DNA from: Qipengyuania pacifica
Lineage (GTDB): Bacteria; Pseudomonadota; Alphaproteobacteria; Sphingomonadales; Sphingomonadaceae
NCBI RefSeq assembly: GCF_019857205.1
Contig: NZ_JAHWXO010000003.1
Location: forward strand, 340,148 to 404,147
Direction of reading: 5' to 3'
DNA length: 64,000 bases
Part shown: piece by piece, positions 39,382-48,142 of the stretch
Layout: every line of letters begins with the position of its first letter
How positions within the stretch are numbered: position 1 is the stretch's first letter
Program-made: the position numbers and the translations under genes
Notes under the pieces: model-generated
Told to the model about the DNA's origin: nothing
Seen by the model: only the letters and a program-made list of their open reading frames with translations
Databases searched by the model: none

Positions 39382-40827
39382 ATGACCGACGCGCCCCTGA
39401 ATCTGTTCAATTCGCTCACCCGCCAGCTGGAAGAATTCCGGCCCGTTCACGAGGGCGAGGCGCGCGTCTACAGCTGCGGGCCGACGGTCTACAACTACCC
39501 CCATATCGGCAACATGCGGGCCTATGTCTTTGCCGATGTCCTTGGCCGCACACTGAGCTGGAAGGGCTACGAGCTCACCCACATCATCAACATCACCGAC
39601 GTGGGTCATCTGACCGATGATGGCGATGCGGGCGAGGACAAGATGGAAAAGATGGCTGCGGCCAAGGCGCAGTCGATCTGGGACATCGCCAAGCATTACA
39701 CCGAAGCCTATTGGGCGGACGTGAAGGCGCTCAACATCCGCGAGCCGGCCAAGTGGTCGGTGGCGACCGATTACATCGACGAGATGATCGATTTCGCAAA
39801 GGGCATTGCCGACAGGCATTGCTACGAACTCGACACCGGCCTCTATTTCGACGTGTCGACAGTCGCCGATTACGGGAGGCTTGCTCGCGCGGTGACCGAA
39901 GAGGGTGAGGGCCGGATCGACACAGTAGAGGGCAAACGCAACGCTGCCGACTTTGCCATCTGGCGCAAGACACCTGCGGGCGAGACACGGCAAATGGAAT
40001 GGGACAGTCCGTGGGGCAAGGGCGCCCCTGGCTGGCATCTCGAATGCTCGGTCATGGGCGAAAAGCTTCTCGGCTTCCCCTTCGATATCCATACCGGCGG
40101 CATCGATCACCGCGAGATCCATCACCCCAACGAGATCGCGCAGAACCAGGCCTTCTGCGGTTGTGGCGGGCTCGACGTGGCGACTCATTCGGGTGCGAAA
40201 ATCTGGATGCACAACAACTTCCTCGTCGAACGGTCGGGGAAGATGTCGAAAAGCTCGGGAGAATTCCTGCGTCTGCAATTGCTGATCGACAAGGGCTATC
40301 ACCCGCTCGCCTACCGCATGATGTGCCTCCAGGCGCATTACCGCAGCGAGCTGGAGTTTTCATGGGCGGGGCTTGGGGCGGCCCTCACGCGGTTGAAGCG
40401 GATCGTCATGGCGGCGGAAAAGCTGCAGGACGCGTCCGCAAGGGATGCTTCGCACCCGAAATTTGCAGCCCTGCGGGACAAGTTCGCAGCCGCCATGTCG
40501 GATGATCTGAACACGGCGGTCGCCTTAGTCTCTCTGGAAGAAGCGCTGGCGATGAAAAAGGTCGATGCCAGTGTAAAGCGCGCTGTCATCGAAGAGATGG
40601 ATCAGGTTCTGGGACTGGGACTGTTCGGCCTGACCCGCACAGATCTTCGCATCCGCCCCAGCGATGCCCGGATTACCGAAGCCGAGATCGAGGCCGAACT
40701 GTTCCGCCGCAAGGAGGCGCGCGTAGCCAAGGATTTCGCCGCGTCGGACGCGATTCGGGAAAGTCTTGCAGACAGTGGCGTAGAGGTTATGGATGGTGAT
40801 CCTCTCGGATGGGAATGGAAGCTTTGA
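39382..40827 (+). CDS. cysS: cysteinyl-tRNA synthetase
   Basis: 481 residues, class I synthetase that charges tRNA-Cys. The HIGH motif is 'YPHIGNMR' (about 37-44) and the KMSKS motif is 'GKMSKSSGEF' (about 287). Zinc ligands include the Cys in 'YSCGPTVYNY' and the His/Cys in 'GWHLECSVMG'. The C-terminal helical domain with 'AKDFAASDAIRESLADSGVEVMDG' is normal. The ATG at 39382 is used; upstream frame overlaps the nitroreductase gene. Confidence 0.97.
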   Translation: MTDAPLNLFNSLTRQLEEFRPVHEGEARVYSCGPTVYNYPHIGNMRAYVFADVLGRTLSWKGYELTHIINITDVGHLTDDGDAGEDKMEKMAAAKAQSIWDIAKHYTEAYWADVKALNIREPAKWSVATDYIDEMIDFAKGIADRHCYELDTGLYFDVSTVADYGRLARAVTEEGEGRIDTVEGKRNAADFAIWRKTPAGETRQMEWDSPWGKGAPGWHLECSVMGEKLLGFPFDIHTGGIDHREIHHPNEIAQNQAFCGCGGLDVATHSGAKIWMHNNFLVERSGKMSKSSGEFLRLQLLIDKGYHPLAYRMMCLQAHYRSELEFSWAGLGAALTRLKRIVMAAEKLQDASARDASHPKFAALRDKFAAAMSDDLNTAVALVSLEEALAMKKVDASVKRAVIEEMDQVLGLGLFGLTRTDLRIRPSDARITEAEIEAELFRRKEARVAKDFAASDAIRESLADSGVEVMDGDPLGWEWKL

Positions 40828-41135
40828 CAAAGGCCGATCCGCAAGCACTCCTGTGGCAACATTTGAAAGACACGCCGCAGGGCTTGTTTTTCGTCCGCGA
40901 CCATCCGGCAGAAGATTTCGTTCTGCCGTTCTATTGCGAAGAGGCGCATCTCGCCATCGAAGTGGATGACGATCCGTTCCGCCCACGGGACGATGCCGCG
41001 CGCGAACGATGGCAGGATCGGCACAAGGTCGACATCATGCAGGTTCCGCCCAGCCACGTGCTGCGCAATGCCGGCGAAGTTGCGGAAGCAATCCTCGACA
41101 TCGCTACCCGTCGCAAGGAACGGTTTGCGAAATAG
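40809..41135 (+). CDS. DUF559-like (Vsr-endonuclease-fold) small protein
   Basis: 108 residues. The central segment 'FVLPFYCEEAHLAIEVDDDPF' followed by 'ARERWQDRHKVDIMQVPPSHVLRNAGEVAEAI' matches the layout of DUF559 proteins, which have a Vsr/PD-(D/E)xK-like nuclease fold ('ERD..R...G..VLR...EV'). The His-Lys here replaces the usual 'LGY.VLRF' sequence, so activity is uncertain. It overlaps the cysS end by 19 nt. An alternative ATG is at 40815. Confidence 0.7.
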   Translation: MGMEALTKADPQALLWQHLKDTPQGLFFVRDHPAEDFVLPFYCEEAHLAIEVDDDPFRPRDDAARERWQDRHKVDIMQVPPSHVLRNAGEVAEAILDIATRRKERFAK

Positions 41136-41172
41136 TTTCTGAGCGGCAATGACAGGCTTCGAGGAGAAATCG

Positions 41173-42111
41173 ATGACCAAAGCCGCCCTGTCCGCCATGA
41201 TCCGCCCACTGGTCGAACCGCGCCTTCCCGAATGGGTCGAGCCGCTTTGGTTCACCAGCAAGGAACAGGCGCTGGATTTCGCGCCGCAGGCAGAGATCGG
41301 CTGGTTCGATCTCAATGAAAAAGAACCCATGATCGAAATTGCCCGGGCGGCGACCAACCTCAAATGGTTGAATTCGATCTATGCCGGGCTCGACTTCATG
41401 CCTCTCGACGTTCTGAAAGAACGCGGTGTGGTCGTCACGAACGGGGTCGGCATCAATGCCATCACCATCGCCGAATATGTCGTCATGCTCATGCTCTCCC
41501 ATGCCAAGGGATATCGCGATGTGGTGCGGGCGCAGGATCGTCATGAATGGCTGCGTGACAGTCCGGGCAAGCGGGAATTGTCGGGCGAGCGTGTGCTTCT
41601 GCTCGGCATGGGCGCCATCGGTTCGCTGATCAAGACACGCCTCGAAGCCTTCGACATGACGGTCGTTCCTGTGCGCCGTTCGGGTGCCGATGGTGCGCTT
41701 CGTCCGGGCGAATGGCGCCAGAAACTGGGCGAATTCGACTGGGTCGTGCTGGCCGTGCCATCCACTCCCGAAACGAAGCACATGATCGGCGCGCTGGAAC
41801 TTGCTGCAATGCGCCCGAACGGCGTGCTGGTGAACATCGCGCGCGGCGATGTCGTCGATCAGGAAGCACTGGTCTCTGCCCTGAGGGAAGAAAAGATCGA
41901 AGCGGCGCTGCTCGACGTAACGGATCCCGAACCACTGCCCGAAGATCACCCCTTGTGGGAACTTGGCAATGCGCAGGTCACCATGCATCTGTCGGGCAGG
42001 GCGCAGACGAAGATGTTCCAGCGGTCCGCCGATCGCTTCATCGAAAACCTCGAACGCTGGCACAAGGGCGAACCGGTCCAGCCGCAGCTCGACCTCGAGC
42101 TCGGCTACTGA
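41173..42111 (+). CDS. D-2-hydroxyacid dehydrogenase family protein
   Basis: 312 residues, NAD(P)-dependent. The dinucleotide-binding motif 'LLLGMGAIGSLI' (about 145-156), 'PSTPETKHMIG', 'VNIARGDVVDQEAL' (catalytic Arg) and 'LDVTDPEPLPEDHPLW' (catalytic Glu) are clear. The usual catalytic His is in 'VTMHLSGRA'. Substrates may be glyoxylate, hydroxypyruvate or phenylpyruvate-like acids. The ATG at 41173 follows a GAGGAG site. Confidence 0.9.
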   Translation: MTKAALSAMIRPLVEPRLPEWVEPLWFTSKEQALDFAPQAEIGWFDLNEKEPMIEIARAATNLKWLNSIYAGLDFMPLDVLKERGVVVTNGVGINAITIAEYVVMLMLSHAKGYRDVVRAQDRHEWLRDSPGKRELSGERVLLLGMGAIGSLIKTRLEAFDMTVVPVRRSGADGALRPGEWRQKLGEFDWVVLAVPSTPETKHMIGALELAAMRPNGVLVNIARGDVVDQEALVSALREEKIEAALLDVTDPEPLPEDHPLWELGNAQVTMHLSGRAQTKMFQRSADRFIENLERWHKGEPVQPQLDLELGY

Positions 42112-42160
42112 CGGAACGCTCCCGCTTGTCGCGCCGTTGATGCTCCGAACAGGAGATCAC

Positions 42161-43594
42161 ATGCCCAGCCTCAAGGAAACCTACCCGCTCTATCTGAACA
42201 ACACGGCGCAGCAGCCGAACACCGATCTCGAGGTGACGGACAAGTTCACCGGTAAGGTCGCCTTCCGGACCGCGCTGGCGACGCCCGAAATCATCGATCA
42301 GGCGATCGCGGGCGCGGTGCAGGCCACGGAACCGATGGCGAAGCTCGCCAGCTACGAACGGCAGGCGGTGCTGCAGCACTGCGTCGATCGCTTCAAGGAA
42401 CGCTTCGACGAACTGGCCTATGCCCTTTGCGTCGAAGCGGGCAAGCCGATCAAGGACAGTGAAGGCGAAGTCACGCGCCTGATCGACACCTTCCGTATCG
42501 CGGCCGAAGAATCGGTCCGGATGTATGGCGAAGTCATGCCGCTCGACATTTCCGAACGGGCGAAGGGCTATCAGGCGATCTGGAAACGCGTTCCGGTCGG
42601 GCCCTGTAGCTTCATCTCGCCGTTCAATTTCCCGTTGAACCTCGCTGCACACAAGGTTGCCCCCGCCATCGCCGTGGGCTGCCCGTTCGTGATGAAGCCT
42701 GCCAGCATGACCCCGCTTGGCGCCATCATCATGGGCGAAGTTTTGGCGGAAACGGATTTGCCGGAAGGGGCCTTCTCGATTCTGCCAGCCCATCGCGACG
42801 GCGCCGATATGTTTACCGAAGACGAGCGGCTGAAATTGCTCAGCTTCACCGGCTCGCCTGCCGTCGGCTGGGCGCTCAAGGCCAAGTCGGGCAAGAAGAA
42901 GGTAGTGCTCGAACTCGGCGGGAATGCTGCGGTCGTCGTCGACCGGGATGCCGATCTGGATGATGCGCTGGAACGGATCATCTTCGGCGCATTCTATCAG
43001 AGCGGGCAGAGCTGCATCGGCGTCCAGCGGATCATTATTCACGAAGACGTGTACGACCGTTTCCGCGATATGATGGTCGAGAAGACCAAGAGTCTGGTCG
43101 CGGGCGATCCCAAGGACCGCGATACCTTCATCGGGCCGATGATCTCGGAAAAGGAAGCGAGCCGGCTCAAGGGATGGATTGACGATGCCATCGATGGCGG
43201 CGCCAGCCTGCTGACCGGGGGCGGCTGCAAGGGCAACATGCTCGAAGCCACGCTGCTCGAAAACGTGCACAAGGATGCCAAGGCGCTCAACGAAGAAGCC
43301 TTCGGCCCGCTTGCCATTCTCCAGAAGTTCTCCGATTTCGACGATGGTCTGGCAGAGGTTAACCGAAGCACGTTCGGTCTGCAGGCGGGCATCTTCACGC
43401 GGGACCTGTTCAAGATGTTCGATGCGTGGGACCGGCTCGAAGTGGGCGGTGTGGTTATCAACGACGTGCCCAGCTACCGGGTGGACAACATGCCGTACGG
43501 CGGTGTGAAGGATTCGGGCCTGGGCCGCGAAGGGATCAAATTCGCCATGGAAGACATGACCGAAATCAGGAATCTCGTCGTCCGCCGAAACTGA
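42161..43594 (+). CDS. aldehyde dehydrogenase family protein
   Basis: 477 residues. 'SPFNFPLNLAAHKVAPAIA' with 'MKPASMTPL', 'FTGSPAVGW', the general base Glu in 'VLELGGNAAVV' (about residue 253) and the nucleophile Cys in 'SGQSCIGVQR' (about residue 287) are all intact. It oxidises an aldehyde with NAD(P)+; the type resembles non-phosphorylating glyceraldehyde-3-P or lactaldehyde/succinate-semialdehyde dehydrogenases, not clearly one of them. The ATG follows an AGGAG site, 49 bp after the hydroxyacid dehydrogenase, probably one operon. Confidence 0.92.
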   Translation: MPSLKETYPLYLNNTAQQPNTDLEVTDKFTGKVAFRTALATPEIIDQAIAGAVQATEPMAKLASYERQAVLQHCVDRFKERFDELAYALCVEAGKPIKDSEGEVTRLIDTFRIAAEESVRMYGEVMPLDISERAKGYQAIWKRVPVGPCSFISPFNFPLNLAAHKVAPAIAVGCPFVMKPASMTPLGAIIMGEVLAETDLPEGAFSILPAHRDGADMFTEDERLKLLSFTGSPAVGWALKAKSGKKKVVLELGGNAAVVVDRDADLDDALERIIFGAFYQSGQSCIGVQRIIIHEDVYDRFRDMMVEKTKSLVAGDPKDRDTFIGPMISEKEASRLKGWIDDAIDGGASLLTGGGCKGNMLEATLLENVHKDAKALNEEAFGPLAILQKFSDFDDGLAEVNRSTFGLQAGIFTRDLFKMFDAWDRLEVGGVVINDVPSYRVDNMPYGGVKDSGLGREGIKFAMEDMTEIRNLVVRRN

Positions 43595-43616
43595 CCCCGT
43601 CGCGTTGCCGGACGGA

Positions 43617-43970
43617 TCAACCCTCCTCCAGCAACAGCAGTTCGCACTGCACCACCAGCCGCGGTTCGGGTATCAGCCGATGCTCGACCTCTAATATCGC
43701 TGCGTCCGCAACGATCTGGCCCGGAATGGCAAATTCGTGTTCTGGCAGTTCCGCGACGAGCACTTCGCCAGTCGCGACGGCGTCCGCTCCTGCGAAAACA
43801 AGCTTGAGCGAATGGCGGGTGCCAGCGAAGGTGATGCTCGCCCACGCTTTCTCCGTATGGGTGAGGACTTCCCCGTCGCCGCCATGCAATTCGGCGAGAG
43901 CCTTGCGGACACGATCAGCAGATGTGCGGCGGGCCCGGGGCGATCTGGCTGAATTGCTCTCAAGCAACAT
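43617..43970 (-). CDS. hypothetical protein, downstream of small HTH gene
   Basis: 117 residues with no signal peptide or membrane segment. A basic N-terminal part ('SARSPRARRTSADRVRKAL') leads to a beta-rich region ('WASITFAGTRHSLKLVFAG', 'VATGEVLVAELPEHEFAIPGQIVADAAI', 'LVVQCELLLLEEG'). Not recognised. A good AGGAG site precedes the ATG at 43970, and the start overlaps the end of the small HTH gene by 11 bp, so the two are likely expressed together and may act in one regulatory module. Confidence 0.7.
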   Translation of the reverse strand: MLLESNSARSPRARRTSADRVRKALAELHGGDGEVLTHTEKAWASITFAGTRHSLKLVFAGADAVATGEVLVAELPEHEFAIPGQIVADAAILEVEHRLIPEPRLVVQCELLLLEEG

Positions 43971-44178
43971 GGGCAGTCTCCTGGGCGGCGGGGGTGACGG
44001 TACGGGCAGCTTCGAAGCCTGCCATGAACCCGCGGATGCGTTGCTCGGTGCGGTCGCGCGGTTCGCGACCCATCCGCAAATCGAGTACGAATCGCGGGTC
44101 CTGAATGGCCAGTCGGCCGAATTTGGTGGCCGGCATTTTGTGCTGCCGGAGGAATTTCTCGACGGATCGGATCAGCAT
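43960..44178 (-). CDS. small helix-turn-helix-like protein
   Basis: 72 residues. The segment 'VEKFLRQHKMPATKFGRLAIQDPRFVLDLRMGREPRDRTEQRI' (read in two parts around 'IQDP') has the pattern of a small DNA-binding protein that is common in sphingomonads, in which 'TKFGR' and 'DLR.GR.P' form a HTH. A GGGAG site lies upstream of the ATG at 44178. It is divergent from the S24/HTH gene; a 29-bp palindrome lies between them. Confidence 0.7.
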   Translation of the reverse strand: MLIRSVEKFLRQHKMPATKFGRLAIQDPRFVLDLRMGREPRDRTEQRIRGFMAGFEAARTVTPAAQETAHVA

Positions 44179-44261
44179 GCGAAGGCTCCCGGTAGGCTGG
44201 TCTGACGGACGAATCGCTCGCCGTGTTCTGCATTTGTTCCAACCGAAATCCTACTTGTCTA

Positions 44262-44290
44262 GGAAAAATACTATGGTATAGGATTTTTCC
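44262..44290. promoter_or_regulatory. 29-bp interrupted palindrome, candidate repressor operator
   Basis: Outer arms GGAAAAAT (44262-44269) and ATTTTTCC (44283-44290) are perfect inverted repeats, and inner arms CTAT and ATAG flank a 3-bp centre. It is centred at 44276, 42 bp before the S24 gene start and 98 bp from the divergent HTH gene start. This is where an autoregulating repressor would bind. Confidence 0.65.
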
Positions 44291-44317
44291 GCGATCCAAC
44301 CAACAAGGAGGCCGGTC

Positions 44318-45007
44318 ATGGACTTTGTCGAACCGCTCGATCGGTACGAGCCCGAGGAACGCTATGCCCGCGCACGGTTGCGGGAGATTATTCGTGAGAA
44401 GGGGCACAGCCTGTCGGCCCTTGCCCGCCTGATCGGGCGTAATCCGGCGTATCTGCACCAGTATGTCGGTCGTGGGAGCCCCCGGCATTTGGACGAGCCG
44501 GACCTGATGAAGATAGCCGAATTCCTGGGCGTCGATCACGAGGTGATCGCTACGCGGGAGATCGTCCGGCCCCGCTCCTCGCGAATGCAGGAGTCGGGCG
44601 ATACTGAAGGCTTCGTGCAGGTGCCGCGCCTGCCGTTGGAGGCTTCGGCCGGGCCGGGTGCCTTCAGTGCGGAGGAAATTTCCTATGACGCGTTTCAGTT
44701 TTCCCGCCGCTGGCTGCGCGAAATGGGGCTGGAGAGCGCCGACCTGACCGCCATCCGGGTCGAAGGCGACAGCATGGAACCGCTACTGCGTTCGGGCGAC
44801 GAGATCTTCGTCGATCGCAACAAGCGGGGCGGTGAGGGAGTGTTCGTGGTCCGCATCGGCGATGCGCTTCACGTCAAGCAGGTCCAGTCCCGCGGTCCCG
44901 GCGACATCGCACTGATCAGCGCCAACGATGCCTATGCGCCGATCGAGCTGGCGCGCGACGAAATCGAGGTCATCGGTCGGGTCGTGTGGAAAGGGGGCAG
45001 GCTTTGA
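44318..45007 (+). CDS. S24-family HTH transcriptional regulator (LexA/CI-like)
   Basis: 229 residues. The N-terminal XRE-type HTH is 'LSALARLIGRNPAYLHQYVGRGSP'-like (about 32-55, read in two blocks). The C-terminal part is an S24 peptidase-like domain with the nucleophile Ser in 'VEGDSMEPLLRSGDEIFVD' and the general-base Lys in 'ALHVKQVQ'. Such proteins are repressors that may self-cleave with RecA, but an obvious Ala-Gly cleavage site in the linker is not seen. The ATG follows an AAGGAGG site. No phage genes are nearby, so it is probably a chromosomal regulator. Confidence 0.87.
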   Translation: MDFVEPLDRYEPEERYARARLREIIREKGHSLSALARLIGRNPAYLHQYVGRGSPRHLDEPDLMKIAEFLGVDHEVIATREIVRPRSSRMQESGDTEGFVQVPRLPLEASAGPGAFSAEEISYDAFQFSRRWLREMGLESADLTAIRVEGDSMEPLLRSGDEIFVDRNKRGGEGVFVVRIGDALHVKQVQSRGPGDIALISANDAYAPIELARDEIEVIGRVVWKGGRL

Positions 45008-45064
45008 CCCTACGCCCAACTCCTCTGTGGATCGTGGTGTCTAGGGGGGCGAGCATGCGCAAAT

Positions 45065-45090
45065 GGAACAAACGCCGGGTGACGACGTAA
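45065..45090 (+). promoter_or_regulatory. weak candidate for an EcfG-type promoter
   Basis: GGAAC (45065-45069), a 16-bp spacer, then CGTAA (45086-45090). The general-stress sigma factor EcfG of alphaproteobacteria uses GGAAC-N16/17-CGTT, so the -35 is perfect and the -10 has one mismatch. It lies about 60 bp before the lipoprotein start. Confidence 0.3.
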
Positions 45091-45149
45091 CTCCCATACT
45101 CCTGGCGCTCTGGTGGATGTGGCAGGGACATCACACGAGGAGACATCGT

Positions 45150-45485
45150 ATGCGCAAGGCTCTACTTCCCATCGCTATCGTCGGCGCACTGTCGCTGTCC
45201 GGTTGCGCAAGTTACGGACTCGGCGGAATTGGCGGCGGCTCCGATGGCTACGGTTCCGATTACGGATATGGCTATAATGGTCGCGACGATTTCGAACGCG
45301 CCGCTGTCAATGCCTGCGGGCGTGAAGCTTCGCGCTATGGGCGAGTGTCGATCAACTCTGTCAATCAGGAAAGCCGCGATAGGGTAGTGGTCACCGGGCG
45401 TATGGAAACGCGCCGTGGCGATCGCGATCGCTTCGGCTGCACCTTCGACAGAAGCGGTCGGATCACCGATTTCCGTCGCCTCTGA
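45150..45485 (+). CDS. small putative lipoprotein, Gly/Tyr-rich
   Basis: 111 residues with lipobox LSGC (Cys at about residue 19). A Gly/Tyr/Ser-rich stretch (about 22-45) precedes a ~60-residue C-terminal domain ('DFERAAVNACGREASRYGRVSINSVNQESRDRVVVTG'), seen in two Cys-containing halves. This C-terminal pattern resembles small periplasmic proteins of sphingomonads; no function is known. The ATG at 45150 has an ACGAGGAGA site upstream. A weak EcfG-like promoter suggests stress expression. Confidence 0.75.
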   Translation: MRKALLPIAIVGALSLSGCASYGLGGIGGGSDGYGSDYGYGYNGRDDFERAAVNACGREASRYGRVSINSVNQESRDRVVVTGRMETRRGDRDRFGCTFDRSGRITDFRRL

Positions 45486-45548
45486 TACGCGGGCGGCAAT
45501 GGCAATGCGCGCTTGCAAAAGGGTAGGTGCGCAGCCATTTCAGCCCGC

Positions 45549-46217
45549 ATGACCGACAGTGCAAGCAAGCCCCCGATGAAAGCCGGTATCGTCCCGGTCA
45601 CCCCTCTGCAGCAGAATTGCTCGCTGATCTGGTGCACTGCGACCAACAAGGGCGCGCTGATCGATCCGGGCGGCGATCTGGACAAGGTTAAGGCCGCCGT
45701 GGCCAAGACCGGTGTCGAACTGGAAAAGATTCTCATCACTCATGGTCATATCGACCACTGCGGCGAAGCCGGGGTGCTGGCCAAGGAACTCGGTCTACCC
45801 ATCGAAGGGCCGCAGGAAGCTGATCGTTTCTGGATCAGCCGCCTGGATGATGACGGCGCAAAATACGGCGTCAACGGTCAGGTTTTCGAACCCGACCGCT
45901 GGCTCGAAGATGGCGACACCGTTACTGTGGGCGATCTGACGCTGGAGGTCATCCACTGCCCCGGCCACACGCCCGGCCACGTGGTTTTCTTCCATCGCCC
46001 CAGCAAGTTTGCCGTCGTCGGCGACGTTCTCTTCCAGGGCAGCATCGGGCGTACGGATTTCCCCATGGGCAATCACCAGGACCTGATCGATGCGATCACG
46101 CAGAAGCTCTGGCCATTGGGCGACGATGTGACCTTCATCCCGGGTCATGGCCCCACCAGCACATTCGGGCAGGAACGCAAGACCAACGCCTTCGTCAGCG
46201 ACTACGCGCTCTCCTGA
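45549..46217 (+). CDS. MBL-fold metallo-hydrolase (glyoxalase II / YcbL type)
   Basis: 222 residues with the metallo-beta-lactamase motifs 'THGHIDHCG' (about residue 60), 'HCPGHTPGHVVFF', the Asp in 'VVGDVLFQGSIGRTDFP' and the final His in 'IPGHGPTSTFGQE'. The sequence is that of YcbL-like type II glyoxalases, which hydrolyse thioesters such as S-lactoylglutathione. The ATG at 45549 fits the conserved start. A hairpin follows the stop. Confidence 0.9.
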   Translation: MTDSASKPPMKAGIVPVTPLQQNCSLIWCTATNKGALIDPGGDLDKVKAAVAKTGVELEKILITHGHIDHCGEAGVLAKELGLPIEGPQEADRFWISRLDDDGAKYGVNGQVFEPDRWLEDGDTVTVGDLTLEVIHCPGHTPGHVVFFHRPSKFAVVGDVLFQGSIGRTDFPMGNHQDLIDAITQKLWPLGDDVTFIPGHGPTSTFGQERKTNAFVSDYALS

Positions 46218-46227
46218 TACTTTGCCG

Positions 46228-46249
46228 GGCCGGGACGCGTGTCCCGGCC
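46228..46249. terminator. hairpin between the MBL hydrolase and MAPEG genes
   Basis: A 9-bp perfect stem GGCCGGGAC / GTCCCGGCC with a 4-nt loop (GCGT), 11 bp after the MBL stop and 8 bp before the facing MAPEG stop. Strong stem but no T-run. Confidence 0.6.
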
Positions 46250-46257
46250 TGCACAAT

Positions 46258-46656
46258 CTACATCACGCCAAGCACGATCACCACGGCCACCGCCGCCAGC
46301 CCGAGCTGTGTGAGCATCGTCACGATCGTCCCGATGGAGCGACCTTTGCCCAGCGTCCCGCCGTCCATTCCGAAACCGTGGGCGACACGGCCAAGCATGT
46401 AGATGGCAACCACCCAGGCCAGCCAGGGATTCCCGCGGCCCGCCAGCTCTATGCCCGCTACCAGCACCAGTACGAAGGCCGTATTCTCTACGAAGTTTAG
46501 CTGCGCCCGCATCCGGGCGGTCAGCGGACCGCCGTCATCGTCGCCGACGGAAATCTTCGTCGCCATGCGCATCTGGCCTACGCGAATGCTCAGCCAGAGA
46601 TTTATGATTGCCGCTGCAGCAGCCGCGGTCAGTGTAACCGGCAGGATAACGCCCAT
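46258..46656 (-). CDS. MAPEG-family membrane protein
   Basis: 132 residues with four membrane segments and the MAPEG pattern: 'WLSIRVGQMRMATKISVGD', 'RMRAQLNFVENTAFVLVLVAGIEL' (the conserved Arg-x-x-x-Asn..E motif) and 'RVAHGFGM'. MAPEG proteins include glutathione transferases and eicosanoid enzymes; bacterial members of this short type have unknown substrates. The ATG at 46656 starts the first membrane helix. Confidence 0.87.
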   Translation of the reverse strand: MGVILPVTLTAAAAAAIINLWLSIRVGQMRMATKISVGDDDGGPLTARMRAQLNFVENTAFVLVLVAGIELAGRGNPWLAWVVAIYMLGRVAHGFGMDGGTLGKGRSIGTIVTMLTQLGLAAVAVVIVLGVM

Positions 46657-46897
46657 GCTTGTCCTTCCCTTGCGATCTCTCCACCGGAGACCCATCTGAG
46701 TGCTAGGGTGATGGTTCGCGCCGCGCAATGCCGATCAGGCAGCGAGACGGGTTGCATCCCCTGTGAATTTCGCTATAGCGCGCGCCTTCACCGCCACGGT
46801 CGGGATATTCGGGTTCACGCGCTCTTGTGCGGTGCCGGACCATCCCCTAGGGCGGCCACCGAAATTGATTGAAATTGTTTGAGGAACAGGTGCCGCC

Positions 46898-47077
46898 ATG
46901 GCCGTCCCCAAGAGGAAAGTATCGCCCCACCGTCGCGGCAATCGCCGTGCGCATGATTCGCTCAAGGTTGAAGCGCATCACGAGTGCTCGAACTGCGGTG
47001 AACTCAAGCGTCCGCATAATCTGTGCCCGCACTGCGGCTACTATAACGGTCGCGAAATCATCGCCGTCGGTCTTTAA
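46898..47077 (+). CDS. rpmF: 50S ribosomal protein L32
   Basis: 59-residue ribosomal protein. It starts '[20 protein letters not shown]' and carries the two zinc-finger-like pairs 'CSNCG' and 'CPHCG', ending '[13 protein letters not shown]'. A GAGGA site precedes the ATG. As in most bacteria, it is followed by plsX and fabH, which couples ribosome and lipid synthesis genes. Confidence 0.97.
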   Translation: MAVPKRKVSPHRRGNRRAHDSLKVEAHHECSNCGELKRPHNLCPHCGYYNGREIIAVGL

Positions 47078-47104
47078 GACCGTCAGCAAAGCCGGAGAAT
47101 CCGC

Positions 47105-48142
47105 ATGAGTCTGCCGCGTATCGCCGTTGATGCGATGGGCGGTGATGAAGGCGTGCGCGTCATGGTCGAAGGGGCTGCGCTTGCGCGGCGCCGCCATGAC
47201 AAGTTCAAGTTCCTGCTGGTGGGTGACGAAACGCGGATCAAGGCCGCGCTCGAATCCCATCCCGGCATGGCTGGAGCCTCCGAGATCCTGCACAGCGACG
47301 ACGTGGTCGGCGGCGACGAGCTGCCGAGCCGCGCCTTGCGCCGCGCAAAGACCACCAGCATGGGTCTGGCGGTCAATGCCGTGAAGCAGGGCGATGCCGG
47401 CGCTGCGGTCAGTGCCGGCAATACCGGCGCGCTGATGGCGATGAGCAAGCTTGCGCTGCGCACCATGCCCGGTCTTGATCGGCCGGCGCTTGCTGCGCTG
47501 CTCCCGACGCTTACCGATAATGATGTGGTCATGCTGGACCTTGGCGCCAATCGCGAATGCGATGCGCGCAATCTGGTCCAGTTCGCCATCATGGGTGCTG
47601 CCTATGCCCGCGTCGTTACGGGGCGTGAACGGCCGCGCACGCGGCTGCTCAATATCGGTACCGAAGAAACCAAGGGCACCGAAGATATCCAGGCCGCCGC
47701 CGAAGCGCTGCGCGCCGCGACCGGTCTTGCCATGGACTTCGAAGGCTATGTCGAAGCCGACAAGATCAATCGCGGCGAATGCGATGTGGTCGTGTGTGAC
47801 GGTTTTTCCGGCAATATCGCCCTTAAGGCCATCGAAGGGGCGGCACGGTTCGTGACCGATCTGCTGCGCCAGGCATTCACTTCCAGCGTGCGTTCCAAGA
47901 TCGGCTTCCTCGTCTCGCGCCCTGCCACCGAATTGCTGCGCCACCATCTCGATCCCAACAATCATAATGGCGCGGTCTTCCTCGGCCTCAACGGTGTGGT
48001 GGTGAAAAGCCACGGCAGCGCCAATGCCAAGGGCGTCGCCAACGCTGTCGAGGTTGCTGCCCGGCTGCTGGAGGACGACATTACCAACCGCATCAAACAC
48101 GATCTTGCCGCAGTCGGCACAGAAGGATTGGCAGCCAAGTGA
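47105..48142 (+). CDS. plsX: phosphate acyltransferase PlsX
   Basis: 345 residues. Makes acyl-phosphate from acyl-ACP for the first step of phospholipid synthesis. '[11 protein letters not shown]', '[11 protein letters not shown]', '[18 protein letters not shown]' (Cys and Asn typical), '[11 protein letters not shown]' and '[14 protein letters not shown]' are the family landmarks. It lies 27 bp after rpmF and overlaps fabH by 4 nt. Confidence 0.97.
   Translation: MSLPRIAVDAMGGDEGVRVMVEGAALARRRHDKFKFLLVGDETRIKAALESHPGMAGASEILHSDDVVGGDELPSRALRRAKTTSMGLAVNAVKQGDAGAAVSAGNTGALMAMSKLALRTMPGLDRPALAALLPTLTDNDVVMLDLGANRECDARNLVQFAIMGAAYARVVTGRERPRTRLLNIGTEETKGTEDIQAAAEALRAATGLAMDFEGYVEADKINRGECDVVVCDGFSGNIALKAIEGAARFVTDLLRQAFTSSVRSKIGFLVSRPATELLRHHLDPNNHNGAVFLGLNGVVVKSHGSANAKGVANAVEVAARLLEDDITNRIKHDLAAVGTEGLAAK

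Noticed and set aside
46735..46965. Minus-strand 76-codon frame over the rpmF leader
   Set aside because: Overlaps the rpmF promoter and start; no family match or ribosome site.
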